Of a stretch of DNA of 64,000 bases, positions 50,132-59,450 are shown piece after piece. Origin of the DNA: Cohnella xylanilytica (GTDB lineage Bacteria; Bacillota; Bacilli; Paenibacillales; Paenibacillaceae); contig NZ_JACJVR010000004.1 in the NCBI RefSeq assembly GCF_014212175.1, positions 43,518 to 107,517 on the forward strand, read 5' to 3'. The position numbers and the translations under genes are program-made. The notes under the pieces were generated by a model that ran no database searches, had not been told where the DNA came from, and was given only the letters and a program-made list of their open reading frames with translations. The stretch's first letter is position 1. Each line of letters opens with the position of its first letter.

Positions 50132-51649
50132 CTAATTCGTCGTATCGGCAAGTTTATCTATGGAATAGCGATGTTTAAGCAGCGTGATCGAATGAGGAGG
50201 AAATCCATACCCTCCATCCGAGTCGTACCGAGCATCCGTCTTTGCCATGCGCGTTACCTGGTCAGCGATATCAAAGCCGTTAACCGTCTCCCACGACGGG
50301 CAATTCAATTCGATCGCCTCGCAGATCTCCAAGCCTTCCGTTCCGACGAATGACACCTTCGCGCTCACAGACTGTTCCGGGTGGCGGTTGACAACGGCAA
50401 CGACAACCTCGCCTTTCTCATCATGGTAGGTAGCCGATACATCCAGGCAAGCGCTAGCGGTCGGTTGTCCATCTCCGTCCAATAGCATCATGGATTCCGC
50501 TTCGCACGACAGCTTCCAATTCCCGCTGTGTTCCCGGTACAGCTGCAACGGGTGATAGATCGTTTGACAGAACGAACCGTTCTCGTTCGTGAAGATCGGC
50601 GCCAGAATGTTGACCAGCTGCGCGAAAGTCGCCATCGTCACCGCATGGCTCTGCCGCTGCATCACGTTCAGCATACTAGCGACGAGCAGCGCCTCCTTCC
50701 AGTTGAAGACGGCCTCCATATCCGCAACGTAATCGTCCGAACTCTGGTTCTGCCAGATGCCCCATTCATCAAGCGCGATCTGAATTTTCCGCTGTCTTGG
50801 CGGGAATCGATACCAGCGATCGAAGGACTCCACCCTTGCGGGGTAACGATCGAGAAGCTTCTTGGTATCGACGATTATGTTCTCCATTGCGACCGCATGA
50901 TTGAACACGCTGGCGTAGTCCTCGTTCTCCGAGCGGGCATAATAATGCAGCGACAGGTAATCGCATATCGGATGAAGCTCATCCAGAATCGCCTTGTTCC
51001 ACTCCGGCTTCTCCCCTACCATGACGAGCTTAATCGAACGGTCGGCCAACTTCATCTGCTTGGCGAACTCCCAAGAGGCTTTAATGTATTCATGCGGATC
51101 ATGAAGGAAGCCGATATCAGGGACCGCAGCCTCCTCGTTGCCAAGTCCCCAGTACTTGACGTTATGCGGCTCCTCGAAGCCATGGCTTCTGCGCAGATTC
51201 GCATAGTACGTGTCGTCCGTTCCGTTGCAATATTCCACCCAATTCGCCGCTTCTTCGGCTGTTCCCGTCGCCATGTTGACGATGATGAAGGGTTCGGCCC
51301 CGATCTCCCGGCAATATTGAATGAATTCGTTGGTCCCGAATGCGTGATCGATGACCCCGCCCCAGATCCGATTGCTCTGGCGCTTGCGCTCCTCCTTCGC
51401 TCCAACGCCGTCCATCCAGTGGTACAACTTCACCATCGTGCCGCCGGGGAATCTCAGAATCGGAGGCTGCAGCCCCTTGACTTTCTCCCGCACATCTTGA
51501 CGAAATCCATTAGGATCGGACAACGGAGAACCGGGGTAATAGATCCCTTGATCGATGCACCTTCCAAGAAACTCGATAAACTGTCCGTATATAAAAGGAT
51601 GGACTAAATTCTGCTTCTTCGTAACGTCTACGTTAATTCGAGCTTGCAT
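50132..51649 (-). CDS. abfA: GH51 alpha-L-arabinofuranosidase
   Basis: This 505-residue enzyme starts MQARINVDVTKKQNLVHPFIYGQFIEFLGRCI and has RFPGGTMVKLYHW, the acid/base in WGLGNEE (about residue 175) and the nucleophile in ALDEWGIW (about 295). GH51 enzymes release terminal arabinofuranosyl residues from arabinan or arabinoxylan. There is no signal peptide, so it acts on oligosaccharides in the cytoplasm after uptake. A sugar ABC binding protein gene precedes it in the same direction, which fits oligosaccharide import. Confidence 0.93.
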   Translation of the reverse strand: MQARINVDVTKKQNLVHPFIYGQFIEFLGRCIDQGIYYPGSPLSDPNGFRQDVREKVKGLQPPILRFPGGTMVKLYHWMDGVGAKEERKRQSNRIWGGVIDHAFGTNEFIQYCREIGAEPFIIVNMATGTAEEAANWVEYCNGTDDTYYANLRRSHGFEEPHNVKYWGLGNEEAAVPDIGFLHDPHEYIKASWEFAKQMKLADRSIKLVMVGEKPEWNKAILDELHPICDYLSLHYYARSENEDYASVFNHAVAMENIIVDTKKLLDRYPARVESFDRWYRFPPRQRKIQIALDEWGIWQNQSSDDYVADMEAVFNWKEALLVASMLNVMQRQSHAVTMATFAQLVNILAPIFTNENGSFCQTIYHPLQLYREHSGNWKLSCEAESMMLLDGDGQPTASACLDVSATYHDEKGEVVVAVVNRHPEQSVSAKVSFVGTEGLEICEAIELNCPSWETVNGFDIADQVTRMAKTDARYDSDGGYGFPPHSITLLKHRYSIDKLADTTN

Positions 51650-51690
51650 CCAACGAACACACTCCTAGTCGTATTAACTGCGACGGAGAC

Positions 51691-53250
51691 TTAAGCGTTG
51701 CTCTTCTTCCACTCCTCGAACTGGCGTTTATATTCGGCAACGACCTTATCCAGGCCCGCGGCCTTCATCCTCTTGAGGGCTTCGGGGAACGCCTTGTCAT
51801 AGTCGATCAATCCGAGTTTGATCGGATAGATGCTCGTCTTAAGCTCCGTCAGACAATTCGAATATTCTACCCCGACCTTGCTCGCGTCGAAGTTAAAGCC
51901 TACCGTGACGCTGTTGATCGCGTCCTCCACGACCGTCGTCTTGGTTCTCACATACGTCGGATGGGTCTCCGGAGTCCAGCGCCCCATCTTGATGTTCCCC
52001 AGCATCCAGTATTGCAGCTGATAAGCAGGGGCGTTTTTGTCGTCCTTTTTCAGCACCTCCATCTTGTTGGGCCCATCGTCCTTCCAATGGACATCCTGGA
52101 TGCCGTACATGACGAGATCGAAGTTCTCCTGCTTGCTGTACAGCCAGTTCAGGAACTCGATGGCCGCTTCGGGATGCTTGCTGGTCGCGGACACCCCATT
52201 GGAGTTGCGAACGCCGTAAGAACGGAACTTCGGCTTGTCATTCAGATAGAAGGTGTCTACGGAAGCTCCCGGGACTTTATTGGCCAAGTCGCCGATAAGC
52301 GCCTCGGCTTCGCGGTATAGGAATCTACCGTTGGATTCCTCCTTCGATTCCAACTCCTTCGGGACGGTGAGAATATCCGGATTGATTAACTGACGGGTAT
52401 AGGCTTCCCGGAAAAACCGAGCGTCCTTTTTGAATTCATCCGTCTCGATCCAAGGCTTCACGTTGCCTTGTTGATCCACGTAGATCAAATCTTGGAACAC
52501 TGTAAACGGATACGTGTCGTAAGCCGTGTGCAGGTAAGCCGGGGTCTCTTCCTTCAGCACTCGAATGTACACGTCTTTGTTGTCTTCGGGCCAATTTTTC
52601 TTCAGTGTTTCCGCCATCGAGAGTAATTCCTCGGGCGATCTCGGCGGCTGCAGATTGTTTTGTTTCAGCAGGTCGGTGCGAATGGTGATCATCCCGTCCG
52701 CATAGGCGGTGTCGGTCCAGAAGTCCGGCACGAAGTACGTCTCGCCATGAATCTTCGCGGCATCCCAAACCCAATCGGGAAGCGACTTTTTCAAGTCGGC
52801 GCCGTATTGATTCAGCAGATCGTCAATGGGGATGATACCGCCATTGCTTGCGAGGATATTCGGCCCCTTCAAGTCGTGCATAATATGGATCAGCTCGAAC
52901 TCTTCGCCCGTCGACATCATTAAATTCGTCTTCTGATCCCATACGTCCCACGGGATATAGATGGCTTGGTACGTCAGAGGAAGTCCGTCCTGCTCCAGCT
53001 TCTTATTAATGGCCTCCTCCACCATAGCCTGATCCTGCGGCGCGGTGCCCGGCATGACATAACGAACGGGCAACTTGTCTCCGTTGGCGCCGCCGCTATC
53101 GGCGCTAGCCGTGGACGACGGCTTCGCTCCTCCCTCGGAAGCATTGCCCTCGCTCTTCGAATTCGAACAGGCCGCAAGCGCGGACGTCGCGAGCGCAGCT
53201 CCAAGCAGCAGCGCCAGCGGACGTCTGTAGCTATATTTCTTTTCGACCAT
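51691..53250 (-). CDS. Sugar ABC transporter substrate-binding lipoprotein (LplA-like)
   Basis: This 519-residue protein has a lipoprotein signal (MVEKKYSYRRPLALLLGAALATSALAAC, lipobox LAAC at 25-28) and a long binding domain with repeated Trp and Asp residues (WDVWDQKTNLMMSTGEEFELI, WGPETHPTYV-like segment TPETHPTYV). The size and type match LplA/YtcQ of Bacillus, which works with LplB/LplC permeases. The permeases are divergent at 55.9-57.7 kb. It probably binds arabino-oligosaccharides together with the GH51 enzyme gene next to it. Confidence 0.9.
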   Translation of the reverse strand: MVEKKYSYRRPLALLLGAALATSALAACSNSKSEGNASEGGAKPSSTASADSGGANGDKLPVRYVMPGTAPQDQAMVEEAINKKLEQDGLPLTYQAIYIPWDVWDQKTNLMMSTGEEFELIHIMHDLKGPNILASNGGIIPIDDLLNQYGADLKKSLPDWVWDAAKIHGETYFVPDFWTDTAYADGMITIRTDLLKQNNLQPPRSPEELLSMAETLKKNWPEDNKDVYIRVLKEETPAYLHTAYDTYPFTVFQDLIYVDQQGNVKPWIETDEFKKDARFFREAYTRQLINPDILTVPKELESKEESNGRFLYREAEALIGDLANKVPGASVDTFYLNDKPKFRSYGVRNSNGVSATSKHPEAAIEFLNWLYSKQENFDLVMYGIQDVHWKDDGPNKMEVLKKDDKNAPAYQLQYWMLGNIKMGRWTPETHPTYVRTKTTVVEDAINSVTVGFNFDASKVGVEYSNCLTELKTSIYPIKLGLIDYDKAFPEALKRMKAAGLDKVVAEYKRQFEEWKKSNA

Positions 53251-53388
53251 ACGAGCCCCTCTCCTTTATTCGCGTTTTGAAGTACAGGCCCATAATAGGG
53301 CTGCACCCGGAAGAACGTAAACTACGAAATCCGGAGATTGCTTCGATTCAAGGGCTTTTGCCGGCTGCGATTCGGAGCGCGATTTCAA

Positions 53389-55680
53389 TTATTCGGGAAT
53401 ATCGGCTTTCTCTTCAGGCGATTTCAAACGGTTGGCAAGCGCTTCCGAACGGTACTGGGCCGGCGATAGGCCATACTTCTTTTTGAATATCGTGTAGAAG
53501 TAGGTCGTGTTAAAGATGCCGATCCGTTCGCTAATCGTATTGGCCGAGTCGTCCGTCTCCAGCAACAGTTCCTTCGCCTTTTCCAGCCTTACGTTTTTTA
53601 AGTAATCATTGAAAGACGATTGGCTTTGGGCCTTAAATATTTTCCCAAGATGGCCCGGCGTCAATTGAACCCGATCGGCGATGAAGTCCAGCGACAGATC
53701 CGGCTTCGAATAATTTTGCTCGATATACGCTTTGATTTCTTCGATAATCTCCCCATGTCTGCCTTTCGAATGGGCTCGGATTGCCTCGGAGACGGCTGTA
53801 CAAATCCGCTTCAACTCGGAGATGATTTCTTCCAATGTCTCATACAGCGTCAAGCTTGTAGCCATCTCCATGAGTCCGTTGGCTTCGCTCTTGCAGGCGG
53901 GTACGATGGCCAAGCTCCTGTACATCGATATAACCAATTGATTCAGGCACAGCAGCGCCTGATCATAAGGAAGCTCGGATACGTAGACCGCCAATGCATC
54001 GATCTCTTTAGCGGCGATGTCGTCGCGAGAAGCCCGAATCGATTCCACCAGTACCTTCTCTATCGCGGAGGGGTAGCGAAGCTCCTCTGGCGATTCTTCG
54101 TCGTCTTCGCTATAGAAGATTCTGCCCGCTCCGGCGAAGAACCGGTTTAGAAGCGCCTCCTTGGCCTTCTCGTAAGAATCGCGAATCTCGATGTCCGTAT
54201 TTACGATAGGACCAATCCCGATGGATACCGTGATTTTGAAGTACTCCTCGACATGCCGCTGAACGTCCTGCAGCCGCGCCTGCAGCGCAGTCGGAAGGAT
54301 AGGAGAATCCAGCCTTCCGAGTACTCCCACCTCGTCCGCAGCGACAACGATAGCCTCCATTCCCGTCAATTCCTGGGCTATGTTGCAGATAGCGAATCGA
54401 ATGAGCGATTGCGTTTGCTCCGAGTGTATATGGCTGAACGCGGCGAAGCGATCGATCCTGAGAACGATCGCGACGAAGTCGGGGCCCTTAAGCGGCTCCA
54501 GGTAACGATTCGCAAAGTCGACCTGGCTTCCTTTAAAGTAATTCAGCAGATGGCTCTTCTTGGCGATCTGCAAGGCCGGGCCCATGGAGGCAATTTGATC
54601 TGAGATGTCTTGGAACGCTTCGCCGAGCAGGGAATACTCGTTGACTTGCCGGCGCGCTCCATCCCCTCCGACCGCATAGGTTGAGTTCAGCTTGCGCAGC
54701 AGCTTGTCGAGCGGGTCGTACATATGGTTTGTCAGCCAGATTGCCGCCGCGACTCCGGCCAGAAACATCGCTAATGCAATGGACAGCACAATGGAACGGA
54801 GCCGCCCAAGATTCGACAGCAGGTCTTTGTAACGGTTTATGCTGACGAATGACCAGTTCAGCTCTTCGGATTTGACATAGCTGACCAGATACTTCTCGTG
54901 ATCAATGACTACGGCGTAGCTCCCGCTTGTCTCTTCGGAAGCCAGCATCCGGCTCAGATAAGCTTCGCTGCCGACGTTCACGAGCGGCGATTCGCTGTCG
55001 CTCTGCATCAGGATGGAGCCGGCATCGTCGGCAAGGACAATAAAGTCCGCACGATTGCTTCGCATCTGCTGAACAAGCTCTTGGATGTAGCTCTCGTTCA
55101 TATTGATGACGATGGCTCCCTTTCTGGGCAGGTAAGAGTTGAACCCGGGTTTGAGCACGAAGGTGAACACCTGTTCGCCCGCGCCTGTGACCGGATCCTC
55201 GAACGTTCGCGGATATAGGCTGCTATAGGCGGTCTCGGAAGATTCCGGGATTTGATCCAGAAGCTCCGCCTCGGCTTGGCGGCTGACCCCCTTATTGTTC
55301 ATATAACGTTCGGTGTAACCATTATAGATGCCGATGAAATTCAGAAACGGGTAGCCTGCCTGCACATCCGTCAGGGCACGAACGACGCGATACTCCTGCA
55401 GACGGTCGATCTCCGGATTGAACATCCCCGTTACGATGTCGGGATTGTTCAGCAGATGGTTGCCGATCTCGTACACTTGCTGGTTGACGATGTTCGCCAC
55501 ATAGCTTGTCTGACGGAGCATCGACTGAGAGATGCCGGCGACCTCCTTCACCGAGTTGGCGGAGAAAAACATGTAGAGAGCCGCGCAGACGACTCCGATC
55601 GTGACGGAGAGCAGCAAGAAAAAACTGAGGAACAGCTTGCGATAGGTTGCATAAAGAAATAGTTTCTTGCGAATCTGCAT
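53389..55680 (-). CDS. AraC-type transcriptional regulator with membrane Cache sensor
   Basis: This 763-residue protein has a membrane helix near residues 13-34 (LFLSFFLLLSVTIGVVCAAL), an extracellular Cache-like sensor region to about 290, a second helix (SIVLSIALAMFLAGVAAAIWL), a linker and a degenerate cytoplasmic GGDEF-like region, and the AraC HTH at the C-terminus (PDLSLDFIADRVQLTPGHLGKIFK ... TISERIGIFNTTYFYTIFKKKYGLSP). It resembles the YesS/YtdP regulators of sugar ABC operons. ATG 55680 has GGGGGA upstream. It is divergent from the permease genes and probably activates them. Confidence 0.88.
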   Translation of the reverse strand: MQIRKKLFLYATYRKLFLSFFLLLSVTIGVVCAALYMFFSANSVKEVAGISQSMLRQTSYVANIVNQQVYEIGNHLLNNPDIVTGMFNPEIDRLQEYRVVRALTDVQAGYPFLNFIGIYNGYTERYMNNKGVSRQAEAELLDQIPESSETAYSSLYPRTFEDPVTGAGEQVFTFVLKPGFNSYLPRKGAIVINMNESYIQELVQQMRSNRADFIVLADDAGSILMQSDSESPLVNVGSEAYLSRMLASEETSGSYAVVIDHEKYLVSYVKSEELNWSFVSINRYKDLLSNLGRLRSIVLSIALAMFLAGVAAAIWLTNHMYDPLDKLLRKLNSTYAVGGDGARRQVNEYSLLGEAFQDISDQIASMGPALQIAKKSHLLNYFKGSQVDFANRYLEPLKGPDFVAIVLRIDRFAAFSHIHSEQTQSLIRFAICNIAQELTGMEAIVVAADEVGVLGRLDSPILPTALQARLQDVQRHVEEYFKITVSIGIGPIVNTDIEIRDSYEKAKEALLNRFFAGAGRIFYSEDDEESPEELRYPSAIEKVLVESIRASRDDIAAKEIDALAVYVSELPYDQALLCLNQLVISMYRSLAIVPACKSEANGLMEMATSLTLYETLEEIISELKRICTAVSEAIRAHSKGRHGEIIEEIKAYIEQNYSKPDLSLDFIADRVQLTPGHLGKIFKAQSQSSFNDYLKNVRLEKAKELLLETDDSANTISERIGIFNTTYFYTIFKKKYGLSPAQYRSEALANRLKSPEEKADIPE

Positions 55681-55910
55681 CGAGATTCCCCCGGTATGCA
55701 AACAGTACTTTTCGTCTCAACATTGTAGCAAGGAACCAGCACGCTTCATACCTCAATCGCCGGAATTCGAAGGGAATTTAAAAAAGCGAAATCGCAAGGA
55801 TCGGAAAAGTGTTGGGGGAGCCATAAATCAAAGTTTAATCCGAAATGGCGCTGAGCTAGTTTAGATATAGAGTCTTGCTCTTAAGCCAATCCGGAGGAGA
55901 GGAATCACGT

Positions 55911-56841
55911 ATGAACCGGGGTCACCTTCAACGTCCAGTCAGGGAAATAAGAAGAAATTACGTCGCTTACTCGCTCGCTTTGCCCGCCGTTCTCTATACG
56001 TTTATTTTCGGCTACCTGACGCTGCCTTACATCCTGATCTCCTTCCAGAAGTTCAACTACAAGCTGGGGATTTGGAAGTCGCCGTTTGTCGGCTTGGATA
56101 ACTTCGAATTCTTCTTCTTGTCCGATCGCGCCTGGCAAGTGACCTTCAATACGATTCGTTTTGAACTTCCTATTTATTGTCGTCGGCACGGCAGCCGCCT
56201 TATTGCTCGCTATCTTGTTCACCGAATTAAGGGGCCGACGCTTCTCCCGAATCATGCAATCCACCATCCTGTTTCCCCATTTCTTGTCCTGGGTCATCAT
56301 CAGCTACGTGCTTTACGGCTTCTTCGCCTCTAATTACGGACTGCTTAATCAGACTCTGGATTGGTTAGGCCTTCCCCAGAAGAACTGGTATTCCGAACCG
56401 AATTATTGGGTGCCGATTCTCGTCGCCGTGAACGTCTGGAAGGAGGTCGGCATCTCGCTCGTCATCTATCTGGCGGCGATTGCCGGTATCGACTCTTCCT
56501 TATACGAGGCGGCGACCATGGATGGCGCCAACCGTCGGCAGCAGATCCGCTACATCACGTTGCCGTTGCTTATGCCTACGGTGATTATTCTATCCTTGCT
56601 GGCGCTAGGCAAGATCATGTACGGCAGCTTCGACATGATTTACGCCATCATTAAGGATAACGGCTTGTTGTATCCGACCGTCGACGTCATCGATACGTAT
56701 GTATTCCGCGCTTTGCGAACGATCGGCAACCCGGCTCAGGCGATGGCCGTAGGGCTCTACCAGTCCGTTGTCGGCTTCATTCTCGTGTTCGGAGTCAACA
56801 TGATCGTCCGCAAGGTCAGTCCGGATAATTCCCTGTTCTGA
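55911..56841 (+). pseudogene. Sugar ABC permease (LplB-like), frameshifted
   Basis: The frame from ATG 55911 (MNRGHLQRPVREIRRNYV) encodes an LplB-type permease up to AWQVTFNTIRF, then shifts. The downstream frame resumes NFLFIVVGTAAALLLAILF and carries the permease EAA-loop (EAATMDGANRRQQIRYITLPLL) to SPDNSLF. One extra T in the TTTT run at 56159-56162 explains the shift: CGTTTGAAC would read RLN and continue. The gene is either inactive, affected by a sequencing error, or decoded by slippage. Without it the second permease (56859) would have no partner, which makes an error or slippage more likely. Confidence 0.8.
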
Positions 56842-56858
56842 ACGAGGAAGGAGTCTAT

Positions 56859-57734
56859 ATGCGAACCTATAAGCTGTTCGATGTCGCCAACAAGACGTTT
56901 ATTGCCCTATTAGCCTTCGTCTGCACATTGCCTCTGCTGCTCGTGCTCATGGTGTCGATATCCGATGAGCGCTCCATTCAGAGTCAAGGCTATAGCTTCT
57001 TCCCCGCACAGTTGTCGTTCGACGCCTACCGCCTGCTCTTCTCAGGCAGCTCTCCGTTATTGCAAAGCTATATCGTCTCCATCACCGTCACTGCGCTGGG
57101 GACGCTGCTTGCGGTAACGATCACCTCAATGGCCGGGTATACGCTGGCGGCGAGGCATGTTCGTTACCGCAACGGTCTAGCCATGTTTTTCTTCGTGACC
57201 ATGGTATTCAACACGGGGCTGGTCCCTTGGTATATGATGAGCACCAAGCTTGGTCTCCAGAACAATATATGGGCGTTAATTATTCCTTCGCTTGTGTTCA
57301 ACCCGTTCAACCTATTCCTGGTCCGGAACTACATGAAGCAGATTCCCGAATCGCTGATCGAAGCGGCCAAGATCGACGGAGCGAACGACGCGTTTATCGC
57401 CTTTAAAATCTTCTTCCCTCTCAGCCTGCCCGTACTGGCCACCATTACGCTGTTTTATGGGATTGGCTACTGGAACAACTGGTTTAACGCTATCATGCTC
57501 GTCGATCGCCCGAACCTGTACCCGTTGCAATACTTGCTATTCAAACTCAATTCGGAGATCAGCATGATTCAGCAGATGCAATCCTCTTCAAGCTCGATGT
57601 CGACGTCGCAGCTTCCGACCGAATCCATCAAGATGGCGACTGCGATCGTCACCATCGGTCCGATCGTTCTGTTCTATCCATTCCTTCAACGCTACTTCAT
57701 TAAAGGCTTGTTAATCGGGTCCGTTAAGGAATAG
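56859..57734 (+). CDS. Sugar ABC permease (LplC-like)
   Basis: This 291-residue protein has six predicted membrane helices and the EAA loop (ESLIEAAKIDGANDAFIAFKIFFPLSLPVLAT), ending with FLQRYFIKGLLIGSVKE, the usual C-terminus of this family. It partners the frameshifted LplB-like protein 17 bases upstream. No ATPase gene is present, as is usual when a shared MsmX-type ATPase serves. It imports oligosaccharides bound by the lipoprotein at 51691-53250. Confidence 0.92.
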   Translation: MRTYKLFDVANKTFIALLAFVCTLPLLLVLMVSISDERSIQSQGYSFFPAQLSFDAYRLLFSGSSPLLQSYIVSITVTALGTLLAVTITSMAGYTLAARHVRYRNGLAMFFFVTMVFNTGLVPWYMMSTKLGLQNNIWALIIPSLVFNPFNLFLVRNYMKQIPESLIEAAKIDGANDAFIAFKIFFPLSLPVLATITLFYGIGYWNNWFNAIMLVDRPNLYPLQYLLFKLNSEISMIQQMQSSSSSMSTSQLPTESIKMATAIVTIGPIVLFYPFLQRYFIKGLLIGSVKE

Positions 57735-57858
57735 CTTGCTGGAGTACAACGAACCAGCCACCATTAAGAACGTCTAGACAGCAAGCACCCGCCAGATAAC
57801 AAACGTATATGATGGAATACGGACATTCGCATATGGTTTGAATATATGGGGGGAAGAT

Positions 57859-59439
57859 ATGGAAATCGCCACCTTTGAGCAATTAAAGAACGCTATAGAA
57901 AACGCCAATGACGGCGATGTTTTAACTCTTATCGTCCTAAACGACCTCCTGTTCGCCAGCTCTGTGGTAATCAGCAGAAGCCTGACCATCCATCTTACAA
58001 ATGGCAGCGGCGCCAATGAGGTTGTCCTTTCGTTTGCAGCGGGAGGGAATTTCCGTCACTTCTCGACCAATCCCAACGGAACGACCGCTCTTGCAGACGT
58101 TCCTAATCTAATCATGACCATAGGCGAAGGCATTGTTCTCAATGGAAATAATACTTCCGGCGGCATCGGCTTTAATAGCTCGGGCGGACAATTGATTCTG
58201 GACGGCTGCTCTATCATCAACTGCGTAAGAAGCGGGTCTGGCGTCGCGGGCAACGGCGGCGGCCTATGGGTTGGAGGCCATACCGCCATATGTACGCTAA
58301 GCATGCAGGATGTTCTCATTGCGAACTGTTCGGCCATTAACGGCGGCGGCGTATTCGTGAACGACAACGCTGTCTGTACGATGAACAATGGAGAGATCTC
58401 CGGCAATACGGCCATCCAAGACAACTCAAATGGCGGTGGCGTGTATGTGTTCAGCGCTGCCAATTCCTTCACTATGAACGGCGGCACCATCAAGAACAAT
58501 ACGGCCTCGAACGGCGGCGGCGTGTTTAACTTGAACGGGATCTTCACGATGTCCGGCAATGCCGCAATAGTGGGTAATACGGGCTCAAACAGCGCCGGCA
58601 CGGCTGGTAACGGCGGCGGCGTATACAACCTTGGCGGCCATTTCACCATGAACGACGGTGCGATCAGCGGCAATACGACCGCCAGAATCGGAGGCGGCGT
58701 TCGCAACCATGGAGCGGGCGCTGTCTTCGATATGCTTGGAGGCGAAATTTCCGGCAACGCCTCCGTCGGCGACGCCGGCGGCGGCGTGACCAATATTAGC
58801 GGCGCGACTTTCAACCTATATGGCGGGAAAATATCAGGAAATACCTCAGCCGTATTTAGCGGCGGCGGCATCAATAACCAGGCATCTACGTTGGTGATGA
58901 CTGGCGGCGAGATTTCCGGCAATACAGCCTCCAGCGGCGGCGGCGTATTGAACTGGAGCAACGCCCGGTTTACGATGGAGGGCGGCATCATCTCCGACAA
59001 TAAAACGTTTGCCGCCGAGGGCAGGGGCGGCGGCGTATTCAACTTCGGTCCCGCGACCTTCACCATGAGCGGCGGCATCATCTCCGGCCATACGACGGCC
59101 AGCTACGGCGGCGGTATAAACAATTCAGGCGCCGATGCCATTGTCGCCATCGCAGGCGGAACGATCTCCAATAATACGGCCATTGTCGACGGCGGGGGAG
59201 TTTGGATCGATCATGGGAGTCTGGCTAATCTTGTTGTAGAGCCCGGTGCGATATTTTCTAACAACAGCGCCTCTCGAGCATTTAGCCGCAACCCTATCGA
59301 CGACGAGCTCTACTTTACTCATAGCTTCGGAACCCGATGGACTTCGCCCTTTACGCAAGGCTATAACAATTATGACATTTCCTATATCAACGGGACGCCC
59401 TTTTCCTTGCCGGCAGTTGCAATAGCTAACGCGGATTAA
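57859..59439 (+). CDS. Beta-helix repeat protein with GGGV/ISGNTA repeats, no signal peptide
   Basis: This 526-residue protein is mostly parallel beta-helix: about a dozen repeats of roughly 30 residues, each with GGGVFN or GGGV at one turn and GxISGNTA at another. The start is ATG 57859 behind GGGGGGAAGAT. There is no signal peptide and no LPXTG anchor. Related repeat proteins are surface adhesins or parts of cell and spore surfaces. It stands 11 bases before the large SBBP/DUF11 gene and is probably co-transcribed with it. The function is unknown. Confidence 0.8.
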   Translation: MEIATFEQLKNAIENANDGDVLTLIVLNDLLFASSVVISRSLTIHLTNGSGANEVVLSFAAGGNFRHFSTNPNGTTALADVPNLIMTIGEGIVLNGNNTSGGIGFNSSGGQLILDGCSIINCVRSGSGVAGNGGGLWVGGHTAICTLSMQDVLIANCSAINGGGVFVNDNAVCTMNNGEISGNTAIQDNSNGGGVYVFSAANSFTMNGGTIKNNTASNGGGVFNLNGIFTMSGNAAIVGNTGSNSAGTAGNGGGVYNLGGHFTMNDGAISGNTTARIGGGVRNHGAGAVFDMLGGEISGNASVGDAGGGVTNISGATFNLYGGKISGNTSAVFSGGGINNQASTLVMTGGEISGNTASSGGGVLNWSNARFTMEGGIISDNKTFAAEGRGGGVFNFGPATFTMSGGIISGHTTASYGGGINNSGADAIVAIAGGTISNNTAIVDGGGVWIDHGSLANLVVEPGAIFSNNSASRAFSRNPIDDELYFTHSFGTRWTSPFTQGYNNYDISYINGTPFSLPAVAIANAD

Positions 59440-59450
59440 GGAGGTTATCC

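Noticed and set aside
50528..51607. 359-residue frame antisense to the GH51 gene
   Set aside because: Antisense to a gene with intact catalytic motifs; no recognisable domain.
58056..59081. Proline-rich 341-residue frame antisense to the beta-helix gene
   Set aside because: Its PPPL repeats are only the complement of the GGGV codons.
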